Of a stretch of 64,000 bases of DNA, positions 1 through 10,200 are shown one piece after another. The stretch covers positions 1 to 64,000 of the forward strand of contig CABUQZ010000009.1 in NCBI GenBank assembly GCA_902493795.1, read 5' to 3'. The notes below the pieces were generated by a model that was not told the DNA's origin, searched no databases, and was given only the letters and a program-made list of their open reading frames with translations. Within the stretch, counting starts at the first letter, position 1, and each line of letters starts with the position of its first letter. The DNA comes from an uncultured Clostridium sp. GTDB taxonomy: Bacteria; Bacillota_I; Bacilli_A; RF39; UBA660. Position numbers and translations under genes: made by a program.

Positions 1-1
1 A

Positions 2-1069
2 AACTGTTCCAAAAACTTTAAAAAAGATGGAACAAAACCAGTATGTACAATTTCTCTTTCAGGTACAGTTGGAGATAACAGTTGGTATACATCAAACGTA
101 GGAGTATCATTTGGAAGTAATACAGATAATTTAAGTGGAGTAGCAAAGTATGGAATAGGAAGTGTTGATGGAAATAAAACTATTAACCATACAACAGATA
201 CAGAAGCTGTAGAATATAAAGGACATATAATAGATAACGCTGGAAATACGGGAACTTGTTCTAATACTTTCAAAAAGGATGGGACAAAACCGACTTGTAG
301 TCTTACTCTTTCAGGAACAATGGGAAAAAACGGATGGTATAAATCAAATGTAGGAGTATCTTTTGAAAGAGTCGATGATAACTTAAGTGGAGTAGCAAAA
401 TATGGAATAGGAAGTATTAATGGAGGAATAACTACTAGCCACACAACAGATACAACCGGAACATCTTACACAGGATACATAAAAGATAATGCAGGTAATA
501 ATTCAAGTTGTTCAGTTACGTTCAAAAAAGATGGAACAAATCCAACAATTTCCTGGTCTGTTAATCATTCATTAGATGGAGATGGAAGTTACCATAGTAG
601 TAGTGGAATATCTGTTACAGGAACATGTCATGATGCAACTAGTGGAACTTCAGGAAAAACAACTAAAACAATATCATCACCAACCCCATCAAGCGGAAGT
701 ACAGTAAACGCCACATGCGAAGATAATGCAGGAAATAGTATGTCATTTACTTCTCCTTCATATAAAGTAAAAAAGGAGTATTATAACAATTGTGATAAGT
801 GTGGTTGTGCAACATATAGAGAATGCACACATAGAGATTGTGGAACTTATAGTTGTAATTGCAGCACATCTAGTTATAAAACATGTTCAGATCCATATCT
901 TAGTGGTTACCCTTCTTGCAACTCAGGATATTCTTCAAACTGTGGGACAACAGGAAACAGAGATGAAGTGTGTTGTACATGTAGTAAGAGAACTTGTCAA
1001 ACATGCAATAAAAAATGTAGAACAGCAGCTTGCGGTTGTGAAACGTGTTCGACATGTTGGAATTATTAG
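2..1069 (+). CDS. Ig-repeat, Cys-rich surface protein (5' end outside the window)
   Basis: This is the C-terminal part of a large secreted or surface protein. The reading frame is open from base 2 and the start lies upstream. Two exact 84-residue Ig-like units (from base 26 and base 278) share the pattern C...GDNxWYTSNVxVSF...DNLSGVAKYGIGS...DNAGN...C, followed by a diverged domain. About 95 terminal residues are very rich in Cys, Gly and Thr, with repeated CG and CxxC patterns. The repeats match those of the two pilin-like proteins at 2287 and 7272, so the missing N-terminus is probably the same pilin-like segment. Each unit has two cysteines that could form a disulfide outside the cell. The function is unknown; adhesion or surface structure is an inference. 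A membrane-anchored partner gene follows 8 bases later. Confidence 0.8.
   Translation, partial: NCSKNFKKDGTKPVCTISLSGTVGDNSWYTSNVGVSFGSNTDNLSGVAKYGIGSVDGNKTINHTTDTEAVEYKGHIIDNAGNTGTCSNTFKKDGTKPTCSLTLSGTMGKNGWYKSNVGVSFERVDDNLSGVAKYGIGSINGGITTSHTTDTTGTSYTGYIKDNAGNNSSCSVTFKKDGTNPTISWSVNHSLDGDGSYHSSSGISVTGTCHDATSGTSGKTTKTISSPTPSSGSTVNATCEDNAGNSMSFTSPSYKVKKEYYNNCDKCGCATYRECTHRDCGTYSCNCSTSSYKTCSDPYLSGYPSCNSGYSSNCGTTGNRDEVCCTCSKRTCQTCNKKCRTAACGCETCSTCWNY
26..529 (+). repeat. two tandem 252-bp Ig-domain repeats
   Basis: The KKDGT junction codons recur at 26, 278 and 530, giving two units of exactly 252 bp (84 residues). The same unit length recurs in the genes at 2287 and 7272. Confidence 0.85.
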
Positions 1070-1077
1070 GAGTAAAA

Positions 1078-2214
1078 ATGAATAAAAAATATAAATTCTT
1101 ACTAATTATAGGATTTACATTAATATTAACAGGAACTTTTATTTTATTAACAAAAGATAAAATGAAAATTGATAAAAATTTTAAATACGAAGTATCTTTT
1201 ATAGAAAACTTTGGAGAAGAAATAACTTCTTGCGAATACCAATATTACGAAATTAACAATTTAAATTATTCTTACCTAAATGACTACAATATAAAAACAA
1301 AAAACAAACTTAATTTTGGTTATCCAGAAGAAGTAATATATATAGGCGATAGCTTTTTTGGAAGAGAATTCGAAAGTTCCAATCTTAATATTCATGCAGG
1401 ATATTTTAATCCACCATTTTCATTAGATAAATTATTAGAAAATGTTAAAGAAGAATACGAAAAAGAAGGGTATACAAAAATAAATTATAGTTTAGGTAAT
1501 ACGATTAATATTGATGGTTACAAAGTAGACTATATAAAATTTAAGGCAATTGAAGAAAGTAGTGAAGCATCAAACAAAAAATATAAAGAAGAATTCTATT
1601 TATATGTAGAATTAAACAATAATGTTATAACAATAAGATATGAACTTACAAATCACAAATTTAGTATAAATACTTTAAACCAAATTATAAATTCAATAAG
1701 TATAGAAGAAAATAAAGCCTCATACTTAGTTAGTAAAATAGAAAAAGATAAAATAAAAGGCACTTTAACAACAATTGATTCTAACGATAATGTATACAAT
1801 TTAGATTATGAGTTTTCAACTGATAAATGTTATGAAATAGAATCGATTTCAAACGGAACTAGTAGTGTAAGCTTTAGTACACATGATAATAAAATATTAT
1901 TTAACATTAGAATACTTAATATAATTTATGATAAATCAAAATATAAAGATTTAAATACATACTACAAAGAATATTTAACCAATTTATGCGATAAAGATAA
2001 AAAAATTGAAAACTATAGCGTGAAAGATTATATAGCAAATGATAAGAAATATTTAAAGATTACCATCATAAAAAATACTGAAAATAAAAAAATAGAGAAT
2101 CTCTCTTTCATTGAATTTGTAGACGATGAAGTTATAGTAGTATACGAATTTGACTCAGATAGTAAGATTATGGAAAATAATATTATATATTTCCTTGATT
2201 GTGATATAAAATAA
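1078..2214 (+). CDS. membrane-anchored partner protein of the pilin-like array, copy 1
   Basis: The protein has 378 residues. One N-terminal hydrophobic segment (about residues 6-22) follows the short basic start MNKKYK, and the rest looks extracellular, rich in Lys, Asn and Ile. The start at 1078 is preferred over one further upstream because TAGGAG lies just before it, overlapping the stop of the preceding gene. It looks like a distant paralogue of the protein at 6016: similar length, the same anchor, a matching mid-protein region and similar ends (DCDIK and DYNIK). Each copy sits between two giant Ig-repeat genes, which suggests a partner or assembly factor. No known family is recognised. 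Confidence 0.75.
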   Translation: MNKKYKFLLIIGFTLILTGTFILLTKDKMKIDKNFKYEVSFIENFGEEITSCEYQYYEINNLNYSYLNDYNIKTKNKLNFGYPEEVIYIGDSFFGREFESSNLNIHAGYFNPPFSLDKLLENVKEEYEKEGYTKINYSLGNTINIDGYKVDYIKFKAIEESSEASNKKYKEEFYLYVELNNNVITIRYELTNHKFSINTLNQIINSISIEENKASYLVSKIEKDKIKGTLTTIDSNDNVYNLDYEFSTDKCYEIESISNGTSSVSFSTHDNKILFNIRILNIIYDKSKYKDLNTYYKEYLTNLCDKDKKIENYSVKDYIANDKKYLKITIIKNTENKKIENLSFIEFVDDEVIVVYEFDSDSKIMENNIIYFLDCDIK

Positions 2215-2260
2215 TAGTTTTAAAAATTTATAAAATTATTATTTTTTTTTGTTAAAAAAA

Positions 2261-2269
2261 TGCTATAAT
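2261..2269 (+). promoter_or_regulatory. extended -10 promoter of the second pilin-like gene
   Basis: TGCTATAAT is a perfect extended -10 element, with no clear -35. It lies only 17 bases before the start codon, so the leader would be about 10 bases, with AGGTGA as the ribosome site. Confidence 0.6.
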
Positions 2270-2286
2270 CAATAGTAGGTGAGAAT

Positions 2287-5200
2287 ATGAAAAATAGAAG
2301 AGGTTTTACTTTAATTGAAATGATAGGTGTAGTAATTATTATCGGTATCATTGCAATAATTGCCTTTAATACTTTTACTGGTAATTTAAAGGGATTTAGA
2401 GATGATTATTACGTAAGTACAGAAAGGACTTTAGAAGAATCAGGAAAAGAATTTTTTAACGATAACAGAAGATTTAGACCTGATTCAATTTTAACAGCCC
2501 AGAAAGTATCAATAGGTACTTTAACAAAAAATAATTATGTTAATAATATTGATGACTATAACGGAAATAGTTGTAGTGATGAGAGTTATGTAATGATTAT
2601 CAAGGAAAGTAAAGATGAATATACATATCATACTTGTCTTGTGTGTCCTGAAGATGGTTATGATAATACAAAAGATCAACTATGTGATCCATCATGGCTT
2701 GATCCTAGTACAATTTCATATGGATTAAGAACTTTACCAACATTATATATTTATAAAGGAACATCAAGAGATAAGTTAAGAGAGCTTCTTACAATTCCTA
2801 TTTCAATAATAAAAAAGAATGCTAAAGGAGAAGTTTTAAAAGAAGTAAGAGGAGACGGAATAGATGACGTTCCAACAATACTTCCAAAAAACATTGATGT
2901 TGTTAATCCAGATAAAATTGGAACATATAAAGTTGAGTATGAATATACAGATGCAGCAAACGAAAAACAAAAACAAACAACAAATGTAATTGTATATGAA
3001 AACGATGCACCAAGAACAAATGTTACTTATGAAAATATAGTAGCAGCTGATTTAAATGGAACTACATCAATTGAAAGTGGTACATATTTGTCAGGAAAAT
3101 GGGTACAAAAAATAACAATAAATTTCACTGCTAGTGCAATTAAAGATCCAGAATCAAAAGTTGCAAGATATCAGTGGAATAAAAATGGTAAATGGCAAGA
3201 TATATGTACTGAAGTAGCAAGCAATGGATCATGTACAAGAGAAATAACAACTGAGATGAACGAAGTAATAAGCTTTAGAACAGTAGATACAAAAGGAAAT
3301 ATAAGTACCCCATCAAATCCATTAACAATAAAAATAGATCATACAAAACCTACTTGTACGCTTAAGAAAACAGGTACAATGGGAAAAAACAATTGGTATG
3401 TGAGTGATGTTACAGTCTCATTTGATGTAAATAATGACTTAGTACCATCAAATGGAGACCATAATGCAATAAGTCAGGTAAAAATAAGTAATATAACTAA
3501 GATGCCTGGTAACTTGTTAAGAACATCATCAAATAATAATATAGTTCATAGCGTTGATATAGCTAATGTAGAATACCGTGGATATGTTGAAGATAAAGCA
3601 GGAAACTTCTATGTATGTCAAACTAATTTTAAGAAAGATGATACTAATCCAGTATGTCGTATTGATTTATCAGGTACAGTTGGAGAAAATGATTGGTATA
3701 CATCTAATGTAGGAGTGTCTTTTGGTAGTCATACAGATAATTTGAGTGGAGTAGCAAAATATGGAATAGGAAGCGTTGATGGTAGTAAAACGATAAATCA
3801 TACAAGAGATACTGCTGGTGTAACATATACAGGACATATAATAGATAATGCTGGAAATACTGCAACATGCTCTAATACATTCAAAAAAGATGCTACAAAT
3901 CCTTCATGTACTATTAGACTTACTGGAACAATAGGAGATAACGATTGGTACACAACAAATGTAGGGGTATCTTTTGGTAGTCATACAGATAACTTAAGTG
4001 GAGTAGCACAATACGGAATAGGAACATTATCAGGAAATAAATCATTAACTCACACAGCAGACACCACAAGTCAAAGTTATACAGGACACATAAAAGATAA
4101 TGCTGGAAATACATCATCATGTACTGCAACATTCAAAAAAGATGCAACTCCTCCAGTTTGTACAGTAACAGGTGCTGCAGATTTAAGATGTACAGATAGT
4201 AATGGAGTAGTAAGTTATTATTGGGGAACAAATGGAAATGCAGCGAGAAGTTCGTTTACTACTATAACAACAACTAAAGATTTTAAAAGGACAGACAAAC
4301 CTAATGTAGCAGGTACATATTATATAAAGGCATATGATGTAGCAGGAAACAGGTCAAGTGGAGCAAGTGCAACTTATACAGCTGTCACCCCACCAACAGG
4401 AGCAAGCAACTGTAATTCATTAACTTATAATGGAAGTAGTCAAACACTTGCTAGACCAGTAACTGGATACTCCTACAGGAACAACTCAGGAACAGATGCA
4501 AATATTTATACAGTAACAGCAGTATTAGATCCACGATATGTATGGTCAAACAAAACATTAAGCGACAAATCATTTAGTTGTAGCATATCAAAAAAGAATT
4601 TAAATGTTAGTGCTGACAATAAATCAAAGACATACTTGGAAAATAATCCAACTTTAACACATTCATATAGAGATAATGTAAGTGGTGAAACACCAGGATT
4701 TACTGGAGCTTTAACAACAACAGCTACAAAGAATAGTGATGTTGGAAGATATCCAATTAAACAAGGAACTTTAAAAATTGTAGATAATGGAATATTCAAG
4801 GTTTCAAATTATAACTATGTGTTTACAGAAGGAACATTAACAATAAACAAAAGAACTCCTGTTATGGAATGCAATGTGACTCCTGGATTAATATATAATG
4901 GAAGTTCTCAAACACTAGGAACTGCAACATCTGATGGTCCTGGAAGAATTACATATTCAAATGAAAAAAGAACAGATGCAGGAAGTCAAACTTATACAGC
5001 AACAGTTGCAGAAACAAGTAACTATACAAGTAATAGTATAGAGTGTACTGGTTCTATTGCGAAAAAAGATGCAACCATAACATGTAGATCAAATTCAGAA
5101 ACATATACAGGAAGTACAATATCATTAGGAAATGCAACTGTAGATAGTAATGGAAGTATTTCTTATTCAAGCAATAGACAAACTTATGTAGGAACATATG

Positions 5201-5982
5201 AATATACAGTAAATGCAGCAGAAACACCTAACTACAATTCTGCAACAAAGAAATGTAGTGCAACAATTAGTTGTGCATCAGGATACACTGCAGAATCAGG
5301 ATCAAATAGCAGATGTTATAAAACTTTAACAGGAACAATAAATGCAAATGGTGGAAGCTATTCTGGTGCAACACCTACTTGCAATAAGTATTATGAAGAT
5401 TCATCATGTTCATTAACATTCCCAACTACTGAACCAACAAGAACAGGATATACGTTTAAAGGATGGTCAACATCAAGTACTGCTAGTAGTGGAACAGCTG
5501 CAGGTGGTTCAGTAAGTATAACAGGAGATACAACATTTTATGCTACTTGGAAAGTAAATTGTAAAGATGGATACACATATCAATCTGATGGCACTTGTAA
5601 GAAAACTTATACTGCCACTTCAGAAAGCTATTGTACTGGTGGAAGTTGGTCAAAGAGTGATACATTCAGTTCTAAGAATAGTTGTAGTAGTACTTCAAAA
5701 CCATCTGATCCAAAAGAAGGAGATAAATATATAGATTGTGCTTATCCAGTTTATAAAGCATATTGTAAAGGAGAGACAAGTAGTGCTGTTAGTGGAAGAA
5801 CATATTCTTACGACAAAACTAAAATATGTAATAAATATTGTAGTGGTAAAACTTGTACAACAATACAAGGATATGGGCATAGAGTATATACATATTCATG
5901 TTCTAGTTGGGGAACACGTTACAAATGCCCTGATGGTGGAACATTAGATGGATCAACATGTATATTAATAGAATATCCATAG
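2287..5982 (+). CDS. giant pilin-like surface protein with Ig, MBG and InlB-like domains
   Basis: The protein has 1231 residues. It begins MKNRRGFTLIEMIGVV, a classic type IV pilin/pseudopilin leader: basic residues, a Gly at the predicted prepilin peptidase site, Phe+1 and Glu+5, then a hydrophobic helix. A domain resembling DUF5011-type Ig folds follows (about residues 150-240), then other Ig-like regions, two 84-residue Cys-containing units (451-618), an MBG-like domain (about 770-855) and an InlB/Listeria-Bacteroides-type repeat (about 1015-1090, with GYTFKGWST and FYATW). The C-terminus is Cys-rich. Ordinary pseudopilins are 100-200 residues, so this is probably a surface adhesin borrowing the pilin export route. 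No prepilin peptidase or assembly ATPase lies in the window. Confidence 0.85.
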   Translation: MKNRRGFTLIEMIGVVIIIGIIAIIAFNTFTGNLKGFRDDYYVSTERTLEESGKEFFNDNRRFRPDSILTAQKVSIGTLTKNNYVNNIDDYNGNSCSDESYVMIIKESKDEYTYHTCLVCPEDGYDNTKDQLCDPSWLDPSTISYGLRTLPTLYIYKGTSRDKLRELLTIPISIIKKNAKGEVLKEVRGDGIDDVPTILPKNIDVVNPDKIGTYKVEYEYTDAANEKQKQTTNVIVYENDAPRTNVTYENIVAADLNGTTSIESGTYLSGKWVQKITINFTASAIKDPESKVARYQWNKNGKWQDICTEVASNGSCTREITTEMNEVISFRTVDTKGNISTPSNPLTIKIDHTKPTCTLKKTGTMGKNNWYVSDVTVSFDVNNDLVPSNGDHNAISQVKISNITKMPGNLLRTSSNNNIVHSVDIANVEYRGYVEDKAGNFYVCQTNFKKDDTNPVCRIDLSGTVGENDWYTSNVGVSFGSHTDNLSGVAKYGIGSVDGSKTINHTRDTAGVTYTGHIIDNAGNTATCSNTFKKDATNPSCTIRLTGTIGDNDWYTTNVGVSFGSHTDNLSGVAQYGIGTLSGNKSLTHTADTTSQSYTGHIKDNAGNTSSCTATFKKDATPPVCTVTGAADLRCTDSNGVVSYYWGTNGNAARSSFTTITTTKDFKRTDKPNVAGTYYIKAYDVAGNRSSGASATYTAVTPPTGASNCNSLTYNGSSQTLARPVTGYSYRNNSGTDANIYTVTAVLDPRYVWSNKTLSDKSFSCSISKKNLNVSADNKSKTYLENNPTLTHSYRDNVSGETPGFTGALTTTATKNSDVGRYPIKQGTLKIVDNGIFKVSNYNYVFTEGTLTINKRTPVMECNVTPGLIYNGSSQTLGTATSDGPGRITYSNEKRTDAGSQTYTATVAETSNYTSNSIECTGSIAKKDATITCRSNSETYTGSTISLGNATVDSNGSISYSSNRQTYVGTYEYTVNAAETPNYNSATKKCSATISCASGYTAESGSNSRCYKTLTGTINANGGSYSGATPTCNKYYEDSSCSLTFPTTEPTRTGYTFKGWSTSSTASSGTAAGGSVSITGDTTFYATWKVNCKDGYTYQSDGTCKKTYTATSESYCTGGSWSKSDTFSSKNSCSSTSKPSDPKEGDKYIDCAYPVYKAYCKGETSSAVSGRTYSYDKTKICNKYCSGKTCTTIQGYGHRVYTYSCSSWGTRYKCPDGGTLDGSTCILIEYP
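3637..4140 (+). repeat. two tandem 252-bp Ig-domain repeats
   Basis: Unit starts lie at 3637 and 3889, and the next junction at 4141, giving two exact 252-bp units. They encode the same Ig-like domain as the repeats at 26 and 8622. Confidence 0.85.
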
Positions 5983-6015
5983 AATAGAAAATAAAATAAT
6001 TGGGGTGAACATTAT

Positions 6016-7098
6016 ATGAAAAAAAATAAATCACTTTTATTAATTATTACAGGATTAATATTTATAGGTATTGCTACTTTCTTCTTTATAAATGAAGAAA
6101 GTAGCGAGAATCCTACTAAAAAGCAAGAATCTACAGGAAAAGAAGAAAAAAAAATAGAAGTAGAATTCGGTTCTGCTAATGGTGAAGAAATAGACATATC
6201 TTCTTATCCAAAAACAAAACTAAAAGAAACAGGACGAGATTATTTAAATGGACGTAACCTTAAAGAAAAAAATAAAATAGAATATCCGTTGTTTATAGAT
6301 AATAAAGGTTTATTTGATTCTTACTATCAAAAATTTTATATTTCACAAACTAAAGAAATGACAATATCATCAAATATTTCAAGTTATCCAACCCTTGATA
6401 CTGCAATTAAATATTTTGAAGAAGAAAATTTTGACCAAGAGTTATATACAAAATATAATTATTCAGTATCTAAAAACAAAGAAATTATTGATGAAAAACA
6501 ATTTGTATACATTTTAAGTAATGCCATTGAAAAGAATAATGATTTCTATCAATTTTTAGATATAATTATTGAACTAGATGACTCTGATTATTTTCAATTA
6601 ACATATTCATTAAAGAATAAGGTTTTTGATGAAAAAGACATAAAATATATAATTAATAACATAAATATAGTAAAAAATGCCGCAAATTATCTTTTATTTG
6701 AAGGAAAAGATTCAAAAGGTTACTTTACATTCTTGAATAATGAAAATGAATTAAATAAACTATATTTAGATATAAATAAAGACAAATATAAAGAAATAGA
6801 AGATTCAAAAAATAATTTAGATAAAACTAACTTTGAATATTTAACAAATAATGAAAAAATATTTGTTAGCATAGAACATGAATATGAAGAAAATATAATA
6901 GATAGTTTAGTTATAAAATATAAATTTGATAGTTATATAAAAAGTGAAAAAGATTATAATGGTAAAAAAATAATTATTTTAACCAAAAATAAGGAACATA
7001 TTTATTATACAGAAATTGATAATAAAATATATTATATGGTAAAAACTAATTTATTATTTGAAGATATAAATGATTTATTTGATTACAATATAAAATAA
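6016..7098 (+). CDS. membrane-anchored partner protein of the pilin-like array, copy 2
   Basis: The protein has 360 residues. A basic start (MKKNKS) and one hydrophobic segment (about residues 6-25) precede a Glu/Lys-rich linker (about 28-50) and a probably extracellular domain. GGGGTGA lies upstream of the ATG. It starts 33 bases after the second pilin-like gene, probably in the same transcript, and a terminator-like hairpin follows at 7190. It appears paralogous to the protein at 1078. The alternation with the pilin-like genes is the only clue to function; no family is recognised. Confidence 0.75.
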   Translation: MKKNKSLLLIITGLIFIGIATFFFINEESSENPTKKQESTGKEEKKIEVEFGSANGEEIDISSYPKTKLKETGRDYLNGRNLKEKNKIEYPLFIDNKGLFDSYYQKFYISQTKEMTISSNISSYPTLDTAIKYFEEENFDQELYTKYNYSVSKNKEIIDEKQFVYILSNAIEKNNDFYQFLDIIIELDDSDYFQLTYSLKNKVFDEKDIKYIINNINIVKNAANYLLFEGKDSKGYFTFLNNENELNKLYLDINKDKYKEIEDSKNNLDKTNFEYLTNNEKIFVSIEHEYEENIIDSLVIKYKFDSYIKSEKDYNGKKIIILTKNKEHIYYTEIDNKIYYMVKTNLLFEDINDLFDYNIK

Positions 7099-7189
7099 AG
7101 AAAGAAAAATAATTATATACTATTTTATCTTTTGCAGCAAAAATTATACTTCTGTGATAAATAATGTAAAATATGTAAAATAATGTAAA

Positions 7190-7222
7190 AAAGAAAGAAA
7201 TTATGTAAATCTTTCTTTTTTT
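7190..7222 (+). terminator. intrinsic terminator after the second partner gene
   Basis: The stem AAAGAAAGA/TCTTTCTTT (7190-7198 with 7210-7218) is followed by a T run. It separates the second pilin/partner unit from the third pilin-like gene. Confidence 0.65.
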
Positions 7223-7271
7223 CAATACTTTTCTTTTTTTTTATGATACACTCCAATCAATAGGTGAGAAT

Positions 7272-10200
7272 ATGAAAAATAAAAAAGGTTTTACTTTAAT
7301 CGAAATGATTGGTGTAGTAATTATTATTGGTATCATTGCAATAATTGCCTTTAATACTTTTACTGGTAATTTAAAAGAGTTTAGAGATGATTATTATACT
7401 GATTTAGAAAGAACTTTGGCTGAATCAGGAAAAGAATTTTTTAACGACAACAGAAGGTTTAGACCAGATTCAGTCTTTTCTGCACAAAAAGTAACATTAG
7501 ATGTACTTGTTGCTAAAAATTATATTAGTGAAGTAGAAGATTACGATGGAAATTCCTGCAGAAATGATAGTTATGTAATAATAATAAAAGAAGGAAAAGA
7601 TGATTATACATATCATTCTTGTTTAGTGTGTTCTGAAGATAATTTTGATAACACTGATGATTCGCTATGTGACCCATCGTGGTTTGATCCAAGCACAATT
7701 TCTTATGGACTAGGAACACTTCCAACATTATATATCTATAAAGGAACATCAAGAGACAAGTTAAGAGAACAACTTACGCTTCCTATTTCAATCATAAAAA
7801 AGGATGCAAGTGGCAATATCTTAAAAGAGATAAGAGGAGATGGCATTGATGACGTTCCAACGATACTTCCAAAAAACATAGATGTTGTGGATCCAAATAA
7901 AGTTGGAACATACAAAGTTGAATATGAATATATAGATGCAGCAAACGAAAAACAACAAAAAACAACGAATGTTATAGTATATGAAAATGATGCCCCAAGA
8001 ACAAACATTACATATGAAAATATAGTAGCTAGAGATTTAGATGGAAATCCATCAATTGAAAGTGGTACATACTTATCAGGAAAATGGGTACAAAAAATAA
8101 CATTAAACTTAACAGCTAATGCATTAACTGATCCAGAATCTAAAGTTGTTAAATATCAATGGAATAAAAATGGTAAATGGCAAGATATATGTACTGAAGT
8201 GAGAAGTAATGGTTCATGTACAAGAGAAATAACAACTGAGATGAATGAAGAAATAAGTTTTAGAACAATAGATTCTAAAGGAAACATAGGTATTGTAACA
8301 AGCCCAATAGTAATAAGAATAGATAATACAAAACCTACTTGTACGCTAAAGAAAACAGGTACAATAAAAGATAATGGTTGGTATGTAAGTGATGTTACAG
8401 TATCATTTGATATAAAAAATGATTTAGTTCCATCAAACGGAAATCATAATGCTATAAGTCAAGTAAAAATAAGTAATATCACTAGTATGCCAGGAAATAT
8501 ATCAAGAACATCATCAAATGATAATAAAGTACATAGCGACGATACAGATAATGTAGAATATCGTGGATATGTTGAAGATAAAGCAGGAAACTTCTATGTT
8601 TGTAAAACAACACTAAAGAAGGATGGAACAGCGCCATCTTGTAGCATTAATCTTTCGGGTACAAAAGGAGATAATGACTGGTATACAACAAACGTAGATG
8701 TGTCATTTAAAACTCATTCAGATAACTTAAGTGGAGTAGCAAAATATGGAATAGGTAGTTACGACGGAAATAGAAATATTACTCATAAAGCAGATACATC
8801 AAGTGTAACATACACTGGATACATAAAAGATAATGCAGGAAACACAGCAACATGCTCAAATTCATTTAAAAAAGATGGAACAGCGCCATCTTGTAGCATT
8901 AGTCTTTCAGGTACAAAAGGGGATAATGACTGGTATACAACAAACGTAGATGTATCATTTAGAAGTAATACAGATAACTTAAGTGGAGTAGCAAAATATG
9001 GAATAGGTAGTTACGACGGAAACAGAAGTACTACTCATACAGCAGATACATCAAGTGTAACATACACTGGATATATAAAAGATAATGCAGGAAACACAGC
9101 AACATGTTCAAATTCATTTAAAAAAGATGGAACAGCGCCATCTTGTAGCATTAATCTTTCAGGTACAAAAGGGGATAATGACTGGTATACAACAAATGTA
9201 GATGTGTCATTTAAAACTCATTCAGATAACTTAAGTGGAGTAGCAAAATATGGAATAGGTAGCTACGACGGAAACAGAAATACTACTCATACAGCAGATA
9301 CATCAAGTGTAACATACACCGGATACATAAAAGATAAAGCAGGAAACACAGCAACATGCTCAGATTCATTTAAAAAAGATGGAACTAAACCTTCATGTGG
9401 AAATTGGAGTGGTGAAAGTACTTCGTGGACAAAAGAAAATAGAGAAATAAGTGTAGGATGTAGCGATTCCACAAGCACTTGTGATAAATCTAAATATAGT
9501 ACTACAATAAGTAGTGGAACAACATCAACAAAAAGTATTTCATTTGAAATCAAAGATAAAGCAGGAAACAAAGAAACATGTAGAAAAACAGCAAATGTAT
9601 ACGTAGATAAAGAAGCTCCAACATGTACTACTTCAAAATCAAATGAAGGAACAACAAGTGGAGTTAACGTATCAATATCTTGCAATAATGTCGGAAATGG
9701 ATCAAATGTAACATGCCCATCAAGTGAGAATGGAGTAAAAAGTAGTAAAACATATACAGTTAGAGATGCAGCAGGAAATACAAGCACTTGTAATGTTTCA
9801 GTAACACCACAATCTCAAAAAAGAACAAATACTTGTTCAACAGGTAAAAGATGTTCAAGTGCAAGTTGTGAAACATATACTGAATGTAAAACTTCAGCCT
9901 GTGGTGTTAATAAATACAAATCATGTAAAAATTCAGCTTGTGGTACAGAAAAATGTAATTGTTCAAGTTGCTATACTACAAAGAACACTTGTGTGGGAGG
10001 ATACGTTGATAAAATAATATACGACACAGGTGATAGTTTCACTAGCCAAGATTGTTATAATAAGCAAGGTGTAGTTGATAGCAGTGGAAGAAGATGTATA
10101 AAGAGTGAATGGAATAGCTGTAAAACAGGATCACCTAATGAATGTGTATATGGATGTGGAACTTGCAATAAAACTTGTAGAACAGAAGCCTGTGGAATAG

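Noticed and set aside
8622..9377. A mobile element suggested by the 252-bp repeats
   Set aside because: The repeats encode Ig domains in frame, with no transposase or inverted ends.
9287..9787. A 166-residue open frame on the minus strand inside the third pilin-like gene
   Set aside because: It is opposite a strong repeat-protein gene and looks like a by-product of its codon bias; no ribosome site or promoter is seen.
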